Source of the DNA: Methanomicrobiales archaeon HGW-Methanomicrobiales-1
GTDB taxonomy: Archaea; Halobacteriota; Methanomicrobia; Methanomicrobiales; Methanospirillaceae
NCBI GenBank assembly: GCA_002839675.1
Contig: PGYM01000001.1
Location: 174,564 to 238,563, forward strand
Direction: 5' to 3'
Length of the DNA: 64,000 nucleotides
The stretch's first letter is position 1; each line of letters begins with the position of its first letter. Below the pieces are notes generated by a model that worked only from the letters and a program-made list of their open reading frames with translations, did no database searches and was not told where the DNA came from. A program made the position numbers and the translations under genes. Below are positions 8,445 through 18,059 of the stretch, one piece after another.

Positions 8445-9326
8445 ATGGACCTGTCCCTGATCCAAAAAGATATCCTCATCACCTTAATCACCCTCTACCA
8501 CCGGCAGTCCCACTCCATCAAAGGCGAAGAGATTGCTGACCTGATCCAGCGCAACGCGGGGACCGTGCGCAACCAGATGCAGTCGCTCAAAGCTGTTGGC
8601 CTTGTGGATGGGGTGCCCGGCCCGAAAGGCGGGTACATTCCCACCGGTCTTGCCTATAAGGAACTCAACCTGAAAATATCCGAAGAAGGCGATTACGATG
8701 TCGCGATCAGTAAAAACGGGGTTCCGGTCAATGGGGCAAATGTCCAGGAGATCGCGTTCAACACCCTTTGCCACCCTGATGTCTGCCACGCGGTGATTAA
8801 ACTGGTCGGGAGTGCCAAGCTCTTTGAAATAGGCGACCAGGTCACTGTTGGCCCTACTCCGGTCAACAAGCTCCTGATCCGGGGCGAGGTGTTCGGGAAA
8901 GACGAGTCAAAACAATCTCTTCTCATCGCCACATCAGAGATCATCTCGCTTCCCAAAAAACCGATCAGCACCTACATGAGCAGTCCGTTAAAAACCCTGA
9001 CTCTTGAGAACACGCTGTTCGATGCCCTTGTCCTCTTCAATCGTGAGCATATTCACGGGGCCCCGATCCTTACGGATGGCAAACTTGCCGGTATTATCAC
9101 GATAAGCGATATTGCAAAAGCCATTGAAAGGAATATTCCCCTTACAACAAAGGTTGCTGACGTCATGACAACCGATGTCGTGGAAGCCACTTCAGACACC
9201 CGGCTTTTCAGTGTGATCAACCGGTTCAAGGAGCGGGAGATCGGGCGGCTGATTGTGGTAGAAAATGGAAAACCCGTAGGCATTATCACCCAGTCTGATA
9301 TCATCAGGGTGTTTCCTGCGCTTTAA
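8445..9326 (+). CDS. winged-helix regulator with two CBS domains
   Basis: This 293-residue protein starts with a winged helix (DILITLITLYHRQSHSIKGEEIADLIQ region, then GTVRNQMQSLKAVGLVDG), followed by a middle domain (about 75-165) and two CBS motifs (about 170-230 and 235-293; HGAPILTDGKLAGIITISD and RLIVVENGKPVGIITQSD). The layout matches archaeal putative regulators of the HrcA-like DNA-binding/CBS type (formerly DUF293). CBS pairs commonly bind adenine nucleotides, so DNA binding is probably tuned by energy state. Target genes are unknown; it is divergent from the NOG1-like GTPase and may control that promoter. Confidence 0.88.
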   Translation: MDLSLIQKDILITLITLYHRQSHSIKGEEIADLIQRNAGTVRNQMQSLKAVGLVDGVPGPKGGYIPTGLAYKELNLKISEEGDYDVAISKNGVPVNGANVQEIAFNTLCHPDVCHAVIKLVGSAKLFEIGDQVTVGPTPVNKLLIRGEVFGKDESKQSLLIATSEIISLPKKPISTYMSSPLKTLTLENTLFDALVLFNREHIHGAPILTDGKLAGIITISDIAKAIERNIPLTTKVADVMTTDVVEATSDTRLFSVINRFKEREIGRLIVVENGKPVGIITQSDIIRVFPAL

Positions 9327-9376
9327 AACAACATCTTTAGATATTTTGAATAGAATTGTATGGTGGAGAAGTATCT

Positions 9377-9586
9377 ATGACTGAATTATCCCAGGCTGCA
9401 GTTGAACGAATTATCAAAAAGACCGGTGCCGAGCGTGTCAGTGCTGACGCCTGCGAGACTCTTGCAGAGCTGATGGAAGAGTATGGTATGTTCCTTGCAA
9501 AGGAAGCCAAGAAGATGTCAGATCATGCAGGCAGGAAAACCATGCGTGGATCCGATATCAGAATGGCTGCTGATATGTTTAAATGA
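9377..9586 (+). CDS. archaeal histone
   Basis: This 69-residue protein has the complete HMf-type histone fold: VERIIKKTGAERVSADA, a central long helix (LAELMEEYGMFLAKEAKKM) and SDHAGRKTMRGSDIRMAADMF. It has no tails, as expected for archaeal histones, which dimerise and wrap DNA. The start at 9377 is supported by GGTGGAG and by the family length; the longer in-frame ATG at 9356 would add residues unlike the family. A T-rich run (9617-9637) downstream probably ends the transcript. Confidence 0.97.
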   Translation: MTELSQAAVERIIKKTGAERVSADACETLAELMEEYGMFLAKEAKKMSDHAGRKTMRGSDIRMAADMFK

Positions 9587-9616
9587 CCAAAATCAGGCAT
9601 TTAATCTCAAAAACAA

Positions 9617-9637
9617 CTCTTTTTGTCCTTTTCTTTT
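9617..9637 (+). terminator. T-rich terminator after histone gene
   Basis: A pyrimidine/T-rich tract (ctctttttgtccttttcttt) with no hairpin lies 31 bases beyond the histone stop codon. Archaeal RNA polymerase often terminates at such U-tracts. Confidence 0.5.
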
Positions 9638-9644
9638 AGAACAG

Positions 9645-9658
9645 TTTAAATATTTATA
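9645..9658 (+). promoter_or_regulatory. TATA box of PRC-barrel gene
   Basis: The sequence TTTAAATATTTATA is centred about 24 bases before the ATG at 9675. That spacing places the transcript start at or next to the start codon, so the mRNA is probably leaderless, consistent with the lack of a ribosome-binding site. Confidence 0.65.
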
Positions 9659-9674
9659 CGTCGTCAATTTTTTT

Positions 9675-9929
9675 ATGACTCGTGTATTTGCCCGCACCCT
9701 TTCGCGCAAGAAGATTATGAGCAATGATGGTAAGCTTATCGGCACCCTGAAAAACATCAGGGTTGACTTTGATTCCGGGCAGGTTCTTGAGATGCTCATC
9801 CACCCGGATCAGACGTTCGATACGGCAAATTATGATATGGAAGATGACAAAATCTTAAAAATTTCCTTTGAATCGGTCAAGGATATTAAGGATTATATTG
9901 TAGTCGACCGCTTTGCGGCGCGAAGGTAG
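9675..9929 (+). CDS. PRC-barrel domain protein
   Basis: This 84-residue protein consists of one PRC-barrel: FARTLSRKKIMSNDGKLIG, then LKNIRVDFDSGQVLEMLI and a closing strand before [12 protein letters not shown]. Stand-alone PRC-barrels are frequent in methanogens; some associate with FtsZ-based division or RNA metabolism, but the role of this one cannot be read from sequence. The start at 9675 fits the TATA box position. The 3' end overlaps the convergent phosphatase gene by 37 bases. Confidence 0.9.
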   Translation: MTRVFARTLSRKKIMSNDGKLIGTLKNIRVDFDSGQVLEMLIHPDQTFDTANYDMEDDKILKISFESVKDIKDYIVVDRFAARR

Positions 9930-10609
9930 GACGCATATTTTTCAATAACTTCTACAAATCCATCCCCATATTCTTTTTCTGCAACATACTTTGCCGTTGC
10001 CTTGATATCCCGGTGGCCATTTGCAACGGTTGCCCCGATGCCGGCAGTTGCCAGCATCTGGATGTCATTGAGTGAATCGCCGACCGCAAGAAAATCTGAA
10101 GGTAAAAGCCCCATCTCCTCAGCCAGTGCGATAAGGGCCGTTCCCTTATCCACCCCACGTGACTGGAGGTGGATGGCATACCCGGTATCGAGCACCTTTA
10201 CCGGGTAGTCTTTTAAGAGCATTTTTACTTCGCCGACCGGTACGGTACGGCCAAATGCCAGGTCGGCATAGCGATAGGTGGGGCTGTAGAGATCCAGCTC
10301 TGTTCCCTGCGAGTGGTAATGCGCCTGCAAGACTTCGAGTGCAGTGCGGCATACCCCCTGGTCCCCTTTGATGCGGGGGGTGCCGTTGAATCCGACCCGG
10401 AACACCCCGCCGTTCTCTGCAATGAACGTCCCATGGGTTCCGATCATTTTGCAGAGGGCATCCATGAAGCAGGAGGTATTCCCGCTTGCAAGTACCACTT
10501 CTATTCCGTCGTCTACAAGAGACCTGATAGTATTGATAGCACCGGTATTGATCCGGCGGGACGAATCCGTGATCGTCCCGTCAATATCCGTCAGGACTGC
10601 TTTTAACAC
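9893..10609 (-). CDS. pgp: phosphoglycolate phosphatase, HAD superfamily
   Basis: This 238-residue HAD hydrolase has the nucleophile motif DIDGT (Asp8, Asp10), motif II (LASGN), a Lys in [16 protein letters not shown] and motif [12 protein letters not shown]. It matches the archaeal TA0175-type (Cof-like subfamily) phosphoglycolate phosphatase, which recycles 2-phosphoglycolate; related HAD sugar phosphatases are possible. The gene starts with GTG at 10609 and overlaps the radA stop codon by seven bases, so it is translationally coupled to radA. Confidence 0.88.
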   Translation of the reverse strand: MLKAVLTDIDGTITDSSRRINTGAINTIRSLVDDGIEVVLASGNTSCFMDALCKMIGTHGTFIAENGGVFRVGFNGTPRIKGDQGVCRTALEVLQAHYHSQGTELDLYSPTYRYADLAFGRTVPVGEVKMLLKDYPVKVLDTGYAIHLQSRGVDKGTALIALAEEMGLLPSDFLAVGDSLNDIQMLATAGIGATVANGHRDIKATAKYVAEKEYGDGFVEVIEKYASYLRAAKRSTTI

Positions 10610-11580
10610 GACTTGAGACCTGCCTCTTCGACAATGAACGGAGCTTCTCCCTCGGGAAGGTTGGGACTGTCCACGAGACGTGCAATACGTTTTCCGCCCT
10701 TGCTCTTGCGCAGGTAGAGACGGAAGGTGGCCGTGTGGCCGACAATGTTGCCGCCGATTGGCTTGGTCGGGTCGCCGAAGAAGACTGCCGGGTTGGACAT
10801 GACCTGGTTGGTAACAAGCCCGACTCCGTTGTGCTCATCGATGAGCTTGAAGAGTTCGTGCATGTGCCGGTTCAGTTTCTGCTGCCGGGCGGCAAGGGTG
10901 CCCCTGCCGGCATATTCTGCCCGGAAGTGGGCAGTGAGCGAGTCGATGATGAAGAGTTTTACCGGTTTGTCGCTGTCCTTGAGTTCTGCCGCAAGATCGC
11001 GGGAGTTCTCAATAAGGAGCATCTGGTGGTCGGAGGTGTGAGCCCGGGCTATGTGGATATTTTGTAAAAATTCTTCCACATCCGGGATGTTATCCAGGCC
11101 GAGACCGTTTACCATCTGCTCGATACGCTCGGGGCGGAAGGTATTCTCCGTATCGATGTAGATGGCACTCCCGCCCAGTCCGCCCAGTTCTGTGGGAAGC
11201 TGCACGTTGACGGCCATCTGGTGGACGATCTGACTCTTACCGGAACCGAACTCACCGTACATCTCGGTGATGGCCTGGGTCTCCATGCCTCCGCCAAGCA
11301 GGGCATCAAGTTCAGGAACCCGGAAGGACAGTTTTTTGATATCCTTCCTCTGTTCAAAGATATCTTTTCCCGTCTTGAACCCGCCGATATCGGCAGCTTC
11401 ACGTGCCGCCTTGATGATCTTTTTTGCGGTTGACTCGGATATCTCTGAGACTTCAGAGAGTTCTGCCGGCGCTGCGGTTGCGATACTTTCCACCGAGAGG
11501 TAACCAGCTTCGCGGAGCTTGTCTGCGGTGCTCGGGCCTACGCCCGGTAAATCTTCAATGCTTAATGGTCCTTCAGCCAT
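10603..11580 (-). CDS. radA: DNA repair and recombination protein RadA
   Basis: This 325-residue recombinase is the archaeal RecA/Rad51 orthologue that forms filaments on single-stranded DNA and drives strand exchange. It has an N-terminal helix-hairpin-helix ([20 protein letters not shown]), a polymerisation region, Walker A (GEFGSGKSQ), Walker B (LFIIDSLT) and the L2 loop region (TNQVMSNP). The ATG at 11580 gives the normal length; an in-frame start further upstream is less likely. It is coupled with pgp downstream, and the RPA-like gene lies just upstream on the same strand. Confidence 0.97.
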   Translation of the reverse strand: MAEGPLSIEDLPGVGPSTADKLREAGYLSVESIATAAPAELSEVSEISESTAKKIIKAAREAADIGGFKTGKDIFEQRKDIKKLSFRVPELDALLGGGMETQAITEMYGEFGSGKSQIVHQMAVNVQLPTELGGLGGSAIYIDTENTFRPERIEQMVNGLGLDNIPDVEEFLQNIHIARAHTSDHQMLLIENSRDLAAELKDSDKPVKLFIIDSLTAHFRAEYAGRGTLAARQQKLNRHMHELFKLIDEHNGVGLVTNQVMSNPAVFFGDPTKPIGGNIVGHTATFRLYLRKSKGGKRIARLVDSPNLPEGEAPFIVEEAGLKSC

Positions 11581-11660
11581 TTCTTTACAACTCCTATGGC
11601 ACAACAAGATGTTATAAACTCGCATATAACCCCGCGGAGTGCGTGGTGTGAAAGTGTCAT

Positions 11661-12962
11661 TTATTCTTTGAGACTCTCGTTGAATCGCTGGAGATGTGCC
11701 AGTACATCCTCCGGTTTGAGAACTACCGGCTCGGCCCGTTCCGGAATAATCCGGCTTCCCTTGAGAAGCCCGGCTACCGCAAGCCCGGTGCCATGGGGAA
11801 AACTACCCTCGATCAGGTAACGGTCCGTGCCATTATCGATAAACGTGCAACCGTTCCCGTGGATGATGATCCCGGTAAAGACAATGGGCTGTGCCGTTTC
11901 ATCCGGCACCCTGAATGCACTGCCCCTGCCTACGCCCAGTTCAATGCCGCCGAACCGCCCGGGTTTGGCGCTTGCATGGTAGGCCTCCACCCGGTCGCCC
12001 GTTTTTAAGGGTATCAGGGCAAAATCTCCCCAGAGAACCAGCTTGAGATCCTCGCCTTCGTCACTGACGAGAATATTTCTTACCCATGAAGCAGTTCCGC
12101 TCTTGGTGGTAAAGGAGCGGGGCTGCTGCATCTGTTTCACCTGCCCCTTTACCGAGTAGATACCCTGGTCGCTTACGGAACCCAGCGGTGTGAATGGCAC
12201 GGAAATCTCCGTACCCGTGACGGCGACCGTGCTCGTTTCATCGAGACTGTAATCCCGGCCTTCGCTCTTATTGTTGGGTTTTGCCCCGGTGATATGCACC
12301 GTGGTGCCGGGAGCGATATCGTTCAGCAGTTCCGGAGCCCATGCAACGAGCCGTGCCGAACCCTTGTCATCGCCGATCACGGCTTCCACCATCTCGCTGG
12401 TAGTGCCGTCCCTGCGGGTGAATGAGCGGGGTTCGTTTATGCTGATGATGACTGCATCGAGATCCACCGGTTCATTGGAAAGGCTGTCTGCACCCGTACC
12501 CTGTGCCGGCAGGGCGCAGGTGATCTCGCAGCTTGCCTGGCGAAGGGCAAGGGCATAGATCTCTTTTGTGCTCTTTCCCGGGTGCCGGCCAATGATCTCC
12601 AGCACGTCGCCAATGACCACATCGATTGCTGCTCCGGCTTTCTCATCCCAGAGCACGACCCGGGTAGTTCCTGTCTCGTCGCCGAGAAGCAGGGTGGCAA
12701 CCCAGCCCTTCTCGCCATCTGCCCGGTTAAACTCCTTGGGCTCGGTCTTGTCAATGACTTTCCCGAAAAAAGAAAAAAGGCTGGACTTTCCGCTCAGCCC
12801 CTTGATCTTCACATGCTGCCGGCCCAGTTCGCCGATCACCATCATGGCGGCGGTAGGTTCATCGACCAGGTCGCCGCATTCCTCGATCTTGGTATCTACG
12901 CGCCGTTCGAACTCCTCGGTGGTGATCAGGTCATCGACCAGTGCGTAGTGAAAGAGGACCAC
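11661..12962 (-). CDS. RPA-like single-stranded DNA-binding protein (OB folds)
   Basis: This 433-residue protein contains at least three OB-fold units with the repeated pattern of a strand, [12 protein letters not shown] or [16 protein letters not shown] turn, and LVLWG/LVAWAP/VVLWD strand (about residues 85-160, 185-270 and 280-360), plus a less clear C-terminal one. It is an archaeal RPA-type protein, protecting single-stranded DNA in replication and repair. I see no C-terminal zinc-finger cysteines, unlike some archaeal RPAs. It starts with GTG behind GGAG, 12 bases after lysA ends, so it is the last gene of a dapL-lysA-RPA operon. radA follows 81 bases later. Confidence 0.9.
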   Translation of the reverse strand: MVLFHYALVDDLITTEEFERRVDTKIEECGDLVDEPTAAMMVIGELGRQHVKIKGLSGKSSLFSFFGKVIDKTEPKEFNRADGEKGWVATLLLGDETGTTRVVLWDEKAGAAIDVVIGDVLEIIGRHPGKSTKEIYALALRQASCEITCALPAQGTGADSLSNEPVDLDAVIISINEPRSFTRRDGTTSEMVEAVIGDDKGSARLVAWAPELLNDIAPGTTVHITGAKPNNKSEGRDYSLDETSTVAVTGTEISVPFTPLGSVSDQGIYSVKGQVKQMQQPRSFTTKSGTASWVRNILVSDEGEDLKLVLWGDFALIPLKTGDRVEAYHASAKPGRFGGIELGVGRGSAFRVPDETAQPIVFTGIIIHGNGCTFIDNGTDRYLIEGSFPHGTGLAVAGLLKGSRIIPERAEPVVLKPEDVLAHLQRFNESLKE

Positions 12963-12974
12963 GGGATACTCCGC

Positions 12975-14267
12975 TTACTGCTGCCAGGCAGGGCGTTCCA
13001 TTGTTGCGGTGATATCGGCAACCGTCTCGCCCCTGCGCATGAGTCCGGCCTGTGTTCCCTTGATCAGTACCTCGGGGCACCGCGGGCGGCTGTTGTACTG
13101 TGATGACATGGCATACCCGTAAGCACCGGCATCGAGCACCGCGATGATATCGCCGGCTGCAAGCTGGGGAAGTTTCCGGTCGGGTGCAAGAATGTCGCCG
13201 GTCTCGCAGATGGGGCCGGTTACCGTGTATTCCGAAGAGAGCGGTGCATCGGCCTTGTTTGCAACAATGACTTCGTGGTAGGAGTCATACATCGCGGGCC
13301 GGATGAGCAGGTTAAACCCTGCATCCACGTTGGCAAACCGCTTGTGGGCCGATTTTGTCGAGTTGACCCGGGTGAGGAGAATTGTCGAATCAGCAACAAG
13401 TGAGCGGCCGGGTTCAATCCAGAGTTCCGGGGTGATCCCGCAGGCCTCAACACCGGCTTTGAAGACCGGGATGACCTTTGCGGCATAGTCCTCCGGGGAC
13501 GGTGACGGGTCGGTATCGTGGTGGTACGGAATTCCCAGTCCGCCACCGAGATCGATGAACTCGAGTTTCACGCCAAGGTTGGTGAGTTCCTTTGCGATCC
13601 GCATCATCACTTCGGCTGCACGGACAAAGGGTTCCACATCGAGGATCTGCGAGCCGATATGGCAGTGAATCCCGACCGGCTGGATGTTTTTACAGGCAAG
13701 GGCCTCTTGGTATGCCGCGGGAATCTCCTTGTGGGGGATGCCGAACTTGCTGGTGGCAAGGCCGGTGGCGATCTTCGGGTGGGTGGGGACTTCGAGCGCC
13801 GGGTTGACCCGGAACGCGATCTTGACCGTCTTTCCTGCTGCACGAGCCGCTGCATCGAGCTGGTGGAGTTCGTCGAGCGAATCCACCGAGACTTTCACGC
13901 CTTTTTCAACCGCGAGTTTCAGATCGGCCGGGGTCTTGGAACTGCCATTGAAGAGCAGTTTTTCCGGTGCCATACCCGCTTCAAGGGCGAGGTGGAGTTC
14001 TCCGGATGAGAAGATGTCGGCTCCTGCCCCGAGTTTGGCAAGTGCCCGCATTATCGCGAGATTGCCGTTCGCTTTTGCGGCGAAGAGCACCTGCACCTTG
14101 GGGTAACGGGCACCGAAGGCTTTTTTGTAGCTCTCGAACTGCTCGATGACTCGGTCCTCGCTCGTGACGTAGAGTGGCGTCCCGTACTGCTCTGCAAGGG
14201 CAACACAGTCCTGCCCGTTGATCTTCAGGTGACCGTTCTGCACGGTGAGATGGTGAGCGAGTTTCAC
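12975..14267 (-). CDS. lysA: diaminopimelate decarboxylase
   Basis: This 430-residue PLP enzyme makes lysine from meso-diaminopimelate. The PLP lysine lies in LFAAKANGN (Lys65), the phosphate-binding glycine stretch in DLGGGLGIPY, and the substrate motif in GPICETGDIL. Length is typical. The start is a GTG that overlaps the dapL stop codon (GTGA), so translation is coupled. It forms the second half of the aminotransferase route to lysine. Confidence 0.97.
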   Translation of the reverse strand: MKLAHHLTVQNGHLKINGQDCVALAEQYGTPLYVTSEDRVIEQFESYKKAFGARYPKVQVLFAAKANGNLAIMRALAKLGAGADIFSSGELHLALEAGMAPEKLLFNGSSKTPADLKLAVEKGVKVSVDSLDELHQLDAAARAAGKTVKIAFRVNPALEVPTHPKIATGLATSKFGIPHKEIPAAYQEALACKNIQPVGIHCHIGSQILDVEPFVRAAEVMMRIAKELTNLGVKLEFIDLGGGLGIPYHHDTDPSPSPEDYAAKVIPVFKAGVEACGITPELWIEPGRSLVADSTILLTRVNSTKSAHKRFANVDAGFNLLIRPAMYDSYHEVIVANKADAPLSSEYTVTGPICETGDILAPDRKLPQLAAGDIIAVLDAGAYGYAMSSQYNSRPRCPEVLIKGTQAGLMRRGETVADITATMERPAWQQ

Positions 14268-15412
14268 AGGTTCAGCCTCCGCATGCGTTCGATGGCCTCG
14301 TTGATCCGGGCCACCGGGCGGGTGATGGCAAACCGCACATAGCCTTCGCCGCTGGCGCCAAAGCCAACGCCGGGGGTTGCAACAATACCTGCTTCATTGA
14401 GCAGTTTTGCGGAGAATGCCATGCAGTCCTTGACCGGGAGCCAGACATAGAAGGTTGCCTTTGGGGTGGGCACATCGAACCCGAGACTCCGCAGGCCGGC
14501 GATGAGCACATCGCGGCGTTCCTGGTAGATAGTGCAGGCTTCTTTCACGCAGTCCTGCGATCCGCTGAGTGCGGTGATTGCGGCGTGCTGCACCGCGTTG
14601 AAGACCCCGGAGTCCACGTTGGTCTTGACCCGGCCGAGCCCGGCAAGGATCTCGGCATTGCCGACTGCCATGCCGATCCTCCAGCCGGTCATGTTGTAGG
14701 TCTTCGAGAGCGAGTGCATCTCGATACCCACATCTATGGCACCCTTGGTTTCAAGGAACGAGGGAGCCCGGTACCCGTCAAAGGCGATCTCGGAGTACGC
14801 ATTGTCCGAGACTACGACGATATTGTTATCGGCGGCAAAGTCCACGACCTCTTTGTAAAATCCGTCGGGCGCGATTGCTGCGGTCGGGTTGTTGGGGTAA
14901 TTGATGTAGATGATCTTTGCCTTTCTGGCCACCTCTTTCGGGATATCGGCAAGCACGGGGACGAAGTTGTTCTGCCGGGTGAGTGGCATCTCGTGTACCT
15001 GTCCTTCGGCAAAGAGAGTGCCGGTCCGGTACACCGGGTAGCCGGGGCTCGGGGCGAGCACATAGTCGCCGGGATTGACAAACGCCTCAGCGATGTGGGC
15101 AATACCATCCTTGGAGCCCATCAGGGCAACAACTTCTTTTCCCGCATCGAGCGTGACGCCAAACCGCTGTTTGTACCAGTCGGCAACAGCGCTCCGGTAC
15201 GCGGGCATACCCACGTATGACGGGTAGTGGTGGTTCTCCGGGTTCTTTGCTGCCTGGCAGAGCGATTCCACGATATGGGGCGGGGTAGCGAGATCCGGGT
15301 CTCCTACGCCGAGGTCGATGATGTCTACTCCTTTTTTCTGTTGTTCAGCTTTCATCTCGTCGATCCGTGCAAAAAGATACGGCGGGAGATTGCTCATGCG
15401 TGATGCGTACAT
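14264..15412 (-). CDS. dapL: LL-diaminopimelate aminotransferase
   Basis: This 382-residue class I/II aminotransferase has the opening RMSNLPPYLFARIDEM and DLGVGDPDLATP typical of DapL, and the PLP-lysine motif SLSKTYNMTGWRIG. DapL converts tetrahydrodipicolinate directly to LL-diaminopimelate. Pairing with lysA downstream supports this role over other aminotransferases. The ATG at 15412 is used; an in-frame ATG at 15397 is an alternative. It is divergent from the ABC transporter gene. Confidence 0.93.
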   Translation of the reverse strand: MYASRMSNLPPYLFARIDEMKAEQQKKGVDIIDLGVGDPDLATPPHIVESLCQAAKNPENHHYPSYVGMPAYRSAVADWYKQRFGVTLDAGKEVVALMGSKDGIAHIAEAFVNPGDYVLAPSPGYPVYRTGTLFAEGQVHEMPLTRQNNFVPVLADIPKEVARKAKIIYINYPNNPTAAIAPDGFYKEVVDFAADNNIVVVSDNAYSEIAFDGYRAPSFLETKGAIDVGIEMHSLSKTYNMTGWRIGMAVGNAEILAGLGRVKTNVDSGVFNAVQHAAITALSGSQDCVKEACTIYQERRDVLIAGLRSLGFDVPTPKATFYVWLPVKDCMAFSAKLLNEAGIVATPGVGFGASGEGYVRFAITRPVARINEAIERMRRLNL

Positions 15413-15521
15413 AAGTACTTAATTTTGGCTGTGTGACGTATAGTAATTAACGCTACCAGCACATCGTCTTCGTGACTGCCTGCTGGTGTTCTGGAATACC
15501 CTTAATACATAACAATGGATA

Positions 15522-16265
15522 ATGAGCGCTATGGAGAATAGTCCGGTAATTATCGATGCACAGGGATTATCCAAGCAATACGGGGATGTAACAGCGGTAG
15601 ACGCGGTTTCGTTAACCGTGCGGAAGGGGGAACTCTTCGGCCTGCTCGGGCCCAATGGATCCGGTAAAACCACGATGATCCGAATGCTGACCGGGCAGAC
15701 CCGGCCAACCCGGGGTGCGGCAACCGTGCTTGGCCTGGATGTAGAAAAGAATCCCATCGGTGTCCGTGAACGCGTGGGCATCATCCCTGAGCAGGAGACC
15801 CCGCCCAGCTTCTTAACCGCAACCGAATACCTGGATTTTGTCGGGGAGGTGCGCCATATTCCCGATGTCCGGAAAGAGGCCGACTGGTGGTTCGATTTCC
15901 TGGATTTTTCCGACAAGCGGGATGTGCTCTGCAAAGATCTCTCGCGGGGCACCCGGCAGAAACTGATGTTTACGCAGGCGTTTCTCCACAAACCTGTGCT
16001 TGCGCTCATCGATGAACCCTTAATCAACTTCGATCCCATCATGCAGCATAAGGTCAAGGATTTCCTGGCCGACTATACCAAAGCGGGCAATACGATCTTC
16101 ATCTCCACCCACATCCTGGAGATCGCAGAAGAGATCTGCACAAAATTTGCGATTCTCCACAACGGAAAACTGCTCCACACCGGTACTGTTGCGGATGTAA
16201 AAGCAGCAGACCAGCATCTTGACGGGTTCTTCCTTTCACTTGTGCGGAAGGATGGCCATGTTTAA
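15522..16265 (+). CDS. ABC transporter ATP-binding protein
   Basis: This 247-residue ATPase has Walker A (GPNGSGKTT), a Q-loop region, an ABC signature variant (LSRGTRQKL), Walker B (LALIDEP) and the H-loop (ISTHILE). It resembles ABC-2-type exporter ATPases. It overlaps the next gene, a large membrane protein, so the pair forms an exporter or a membrane-remodelling complex. The substrate cannot be inferred. Starts at 15522 and 15531 are both possible. Confidence 0.93.
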   Translation: MSAMENSPVIIDAQGLSKQYGDVTAVDAVSLTVRKGELFGLLGPNGSGKTTMIRMLTGQTRPTRGAATVLGLDVEKNPIGVRERVGIIPEQETPPSFLTATEYLDFVGEVRHIPDVRKEADWWFDFLDFSDKRDVLCKDLSRGTRQKLMFTQAFLHKPVLALIDEPLINFDPIMQHKVKDFLADYTKAGNTIFISTHILEIAEEICTKFAILHNGKLLHTGTVADVKAADQHLDGFFLSLVRKDGHV

Positions 16266-17664
16266 GCTCTTCACCGGCATGATGAAAGAGGAGTGGCGGA
16301 TCCATTCCACCATCTTCGGCAGCCTGAGTTTTGCCCTCTTTCCGGTGATGATCTTTGGCATCGCTTTTATGGGCTCATTCCTGCTGCCCCTCTTCCGGGC
16401 AGTGATTCCCGGCTCTGACCTTGCCACCATCATTCACGCGCTCTTTCTTCTGCTCGGCATCATGGTCGGGGCATTCGGGCTGATCGGGCAGGAAGCGATG
16501 AACCGGCGGTTCGGGCAGGCAAGCCTGCTGGCCTACTCGGCAAAGAGCCTCCCTATCTCGGAAAAAGAGATATTCTGCACGTTTGTGATTAAGGATACGG
16601 TCTACTATTTCATTCTCTGGGTGCTCCCCTTTGTCGGGGGTTTTGCCATTGCCTCGCCATTTATCGGTATCCCGCTGGCCCTGCCTGCTCTCCTGCTCGT
16701 CACGCTCACGCTCGCATTTCTCACCGGGCTCGCCGGAGTGTTCTTCCTCTCTACGGTCTATGCACGTTCGAAAACGGCGCTGGGCCTGATCCTGGGACTC
16801 CTTCTTGTCGGAGGATTAGCCCTGTATCTCGGTGCCGGCATCAATATTGCGCTCCTGTTTCCGCCTCTCATGCTGTTCCATGCCTTCTCATGGGGCATGT
16901 TCGGCCTTACCTGTGCAGCGATCCTGATCCTGTCCGCAGTTGCAGTCCTGCTCTTTACGGCAGAATATACGGACACCACGAAACGGTACGCAAATGCGAT
17001 GGCGCCGCTTTCCCGGAGGTTATCATTTTTCCCCCACCCCCCGCTTGCCGCCAAGGATCTTATCGATATGCGGCGGAGTGGAAGTCTTGTCGGCCAGACG
17101 ATCTTTTCCTTCCTCATCCCACTCGGGCTCCTCTGGTTTTTGCTCTCGGTGCTGACGCAACTGCTCCCCCCGGGCGGGGTCCTGCTGCTCTTTGCCATTC
17201 TTACCGGCGTGATTGCCTCTACGATGTACACGTGGATCACGGCGTTTGATTCCTACAGTACGTATACAACCCTGCCGGTCAGTGTCAGGACACTCCTGAC
17301 GAGCAAGATGTGCAGTTTTACCGTGCTCCAGGTTATTCCGGTTGCCCTGATTATAGCCGTCAGCCTGCTATCAGGCGGGGTTGCGTACCTTGTCCCGGCA
17401 CTGGCAATCTGCCTCTCTGTCTCGTTCTTCTCCCTGTCGGTAACGATCTGGCTCACCGGTCTTGCCCCATCTGTCCTTGTCTATGATGCAAAGGTCCTGC
17501 TCATCTATCTCTTTGTGCTGGGAGTTGCGCTGATCGTGCTTATCGCTCTGGCGTTCATCAACCCGTATTATGCGCTCCTGTCCGTGCTGCTCTTCCTGCC
17601 GGCATGGCTGTTCATCCGGGAAAGTTATGTGAAATGGGAAGATCTCGACCAGCCGACATTTTAA
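16258..17664 (+). CDS. ABC-2-like transporter permease
   Basis: This 468-residue protein has about twelve hydrophobic segments in two groups, split by a soluble loop (around residues 240-270, RYANAMAPLSRRLSFFPHPP). It is the membrane partner of the ATPase it overlaps by eight bases. The start at 16258 is preferred over 16252 because GGAAGG is seven bases upstream. The size suggests a fused pair of six-helix half-permeases. Substrate unknown. Confidence 0.85.
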   Translation: MFKLFTGMMKEEWRIHSTIFGSLSFALFPVMIFGIAFMGSFLLPLFRAVIPGSDLATIIHALFLLLGIMVGAFGLIGQEAMNRRFGQASLLAYSAKSLPISEKEIFCTFVIKDTVYYFILWVLPFVGGFAIASPFIGIPLALPALLLVTLTLAFLTGLAGVFFLSTVYARSKTALGLILGLLLVGGLALYLGAGINIALLFPPLMLFHAFSWGMFGLTCAAILILSAVAVLLFTAEYTDTTKRYANAMAPLSRRLSFFPHPPLAAKDLIDMRRSGSLVGQTIFSFLIPLGLLWFLLSVLTQLLPPGGVLLLFAILTGVIASTMYTWITAFDSYSTYTTLPVSVRTLLTSKMCSFTVLQVIPVALIIAVSLLSGGVAYLVPALAICLSVSFFSLSVTIWLTGLAPSVLVYDAKVLLIYLFVLGVALIVLIALAFINPYYALLSVLLFLPAWLFIRESYVKWEDLDQPTF

Positions 17665-17675
17665 TGGAGAAACTC

Positions 17676-18002
17676 ATGGAATCACCGGAAATTGTAGTGA
17701 TTTTCTGCACGATACCTGCTGCAGAATCAGAAGCCATGGCCCGGGCACTCGTGGAGCGAAAGCTCGTTGCCTGTGTCAATGTCGTTCCGGTACATTCCTA
17801 TTACCCGTGGAACGGGGAGTTCTGCTCGGAGCCGGAGCACCTGCTCATTGCAAAGACCCGGGAATCGATGAAAACCGATGTCATTGCTGCTATCCGGCAG
17901 TTGCACAGCTACGAAGTGCCCGAGATCATCGCAGTGCCGGTCATTGCGGGGTATGCCCCCTACCTTGCGTGGGTGCAGGATGAGACAAAAGATGAGGTTT
18001 GA
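17676..18002 (+). CDS. cutA: CutA1 divalent-ion tolerance protein
   Basis: This 108-residue protein carries the CutA1 signature: VIFCTIPAAESEAMARALVERKLVACVN, then the SYYPWNGE loop, EHLLIAKTR and a C-terminal YEVPEIIAVPV followed by YLAWV. CutA1 forms very stable trimers; its link to copper tolerance comes from Escherichia coli and the real role is unsettled. GGAG before ATG 17676 supports this start; an alternative ATG at 17664 overlaps the permease stop codon. It is likely co-transcribed with the ABC genes. Confidence 0.95.
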   Translation: MESPEIVVIFCTIPAAESEAMARALVERKLVACVNVVPVHSYYPWNGEFCSEPEHLLIAKTRESMKTDVIAAIRQLHSYEVPEIIAVPVIAGYAPYLAWVQDETKDEV

Positions 18003-18059
18003 AAGTCATTCGCTCCCCTTTCATGGCGGGATGCGCAAGATTATTGCCTGTAGTGAATA

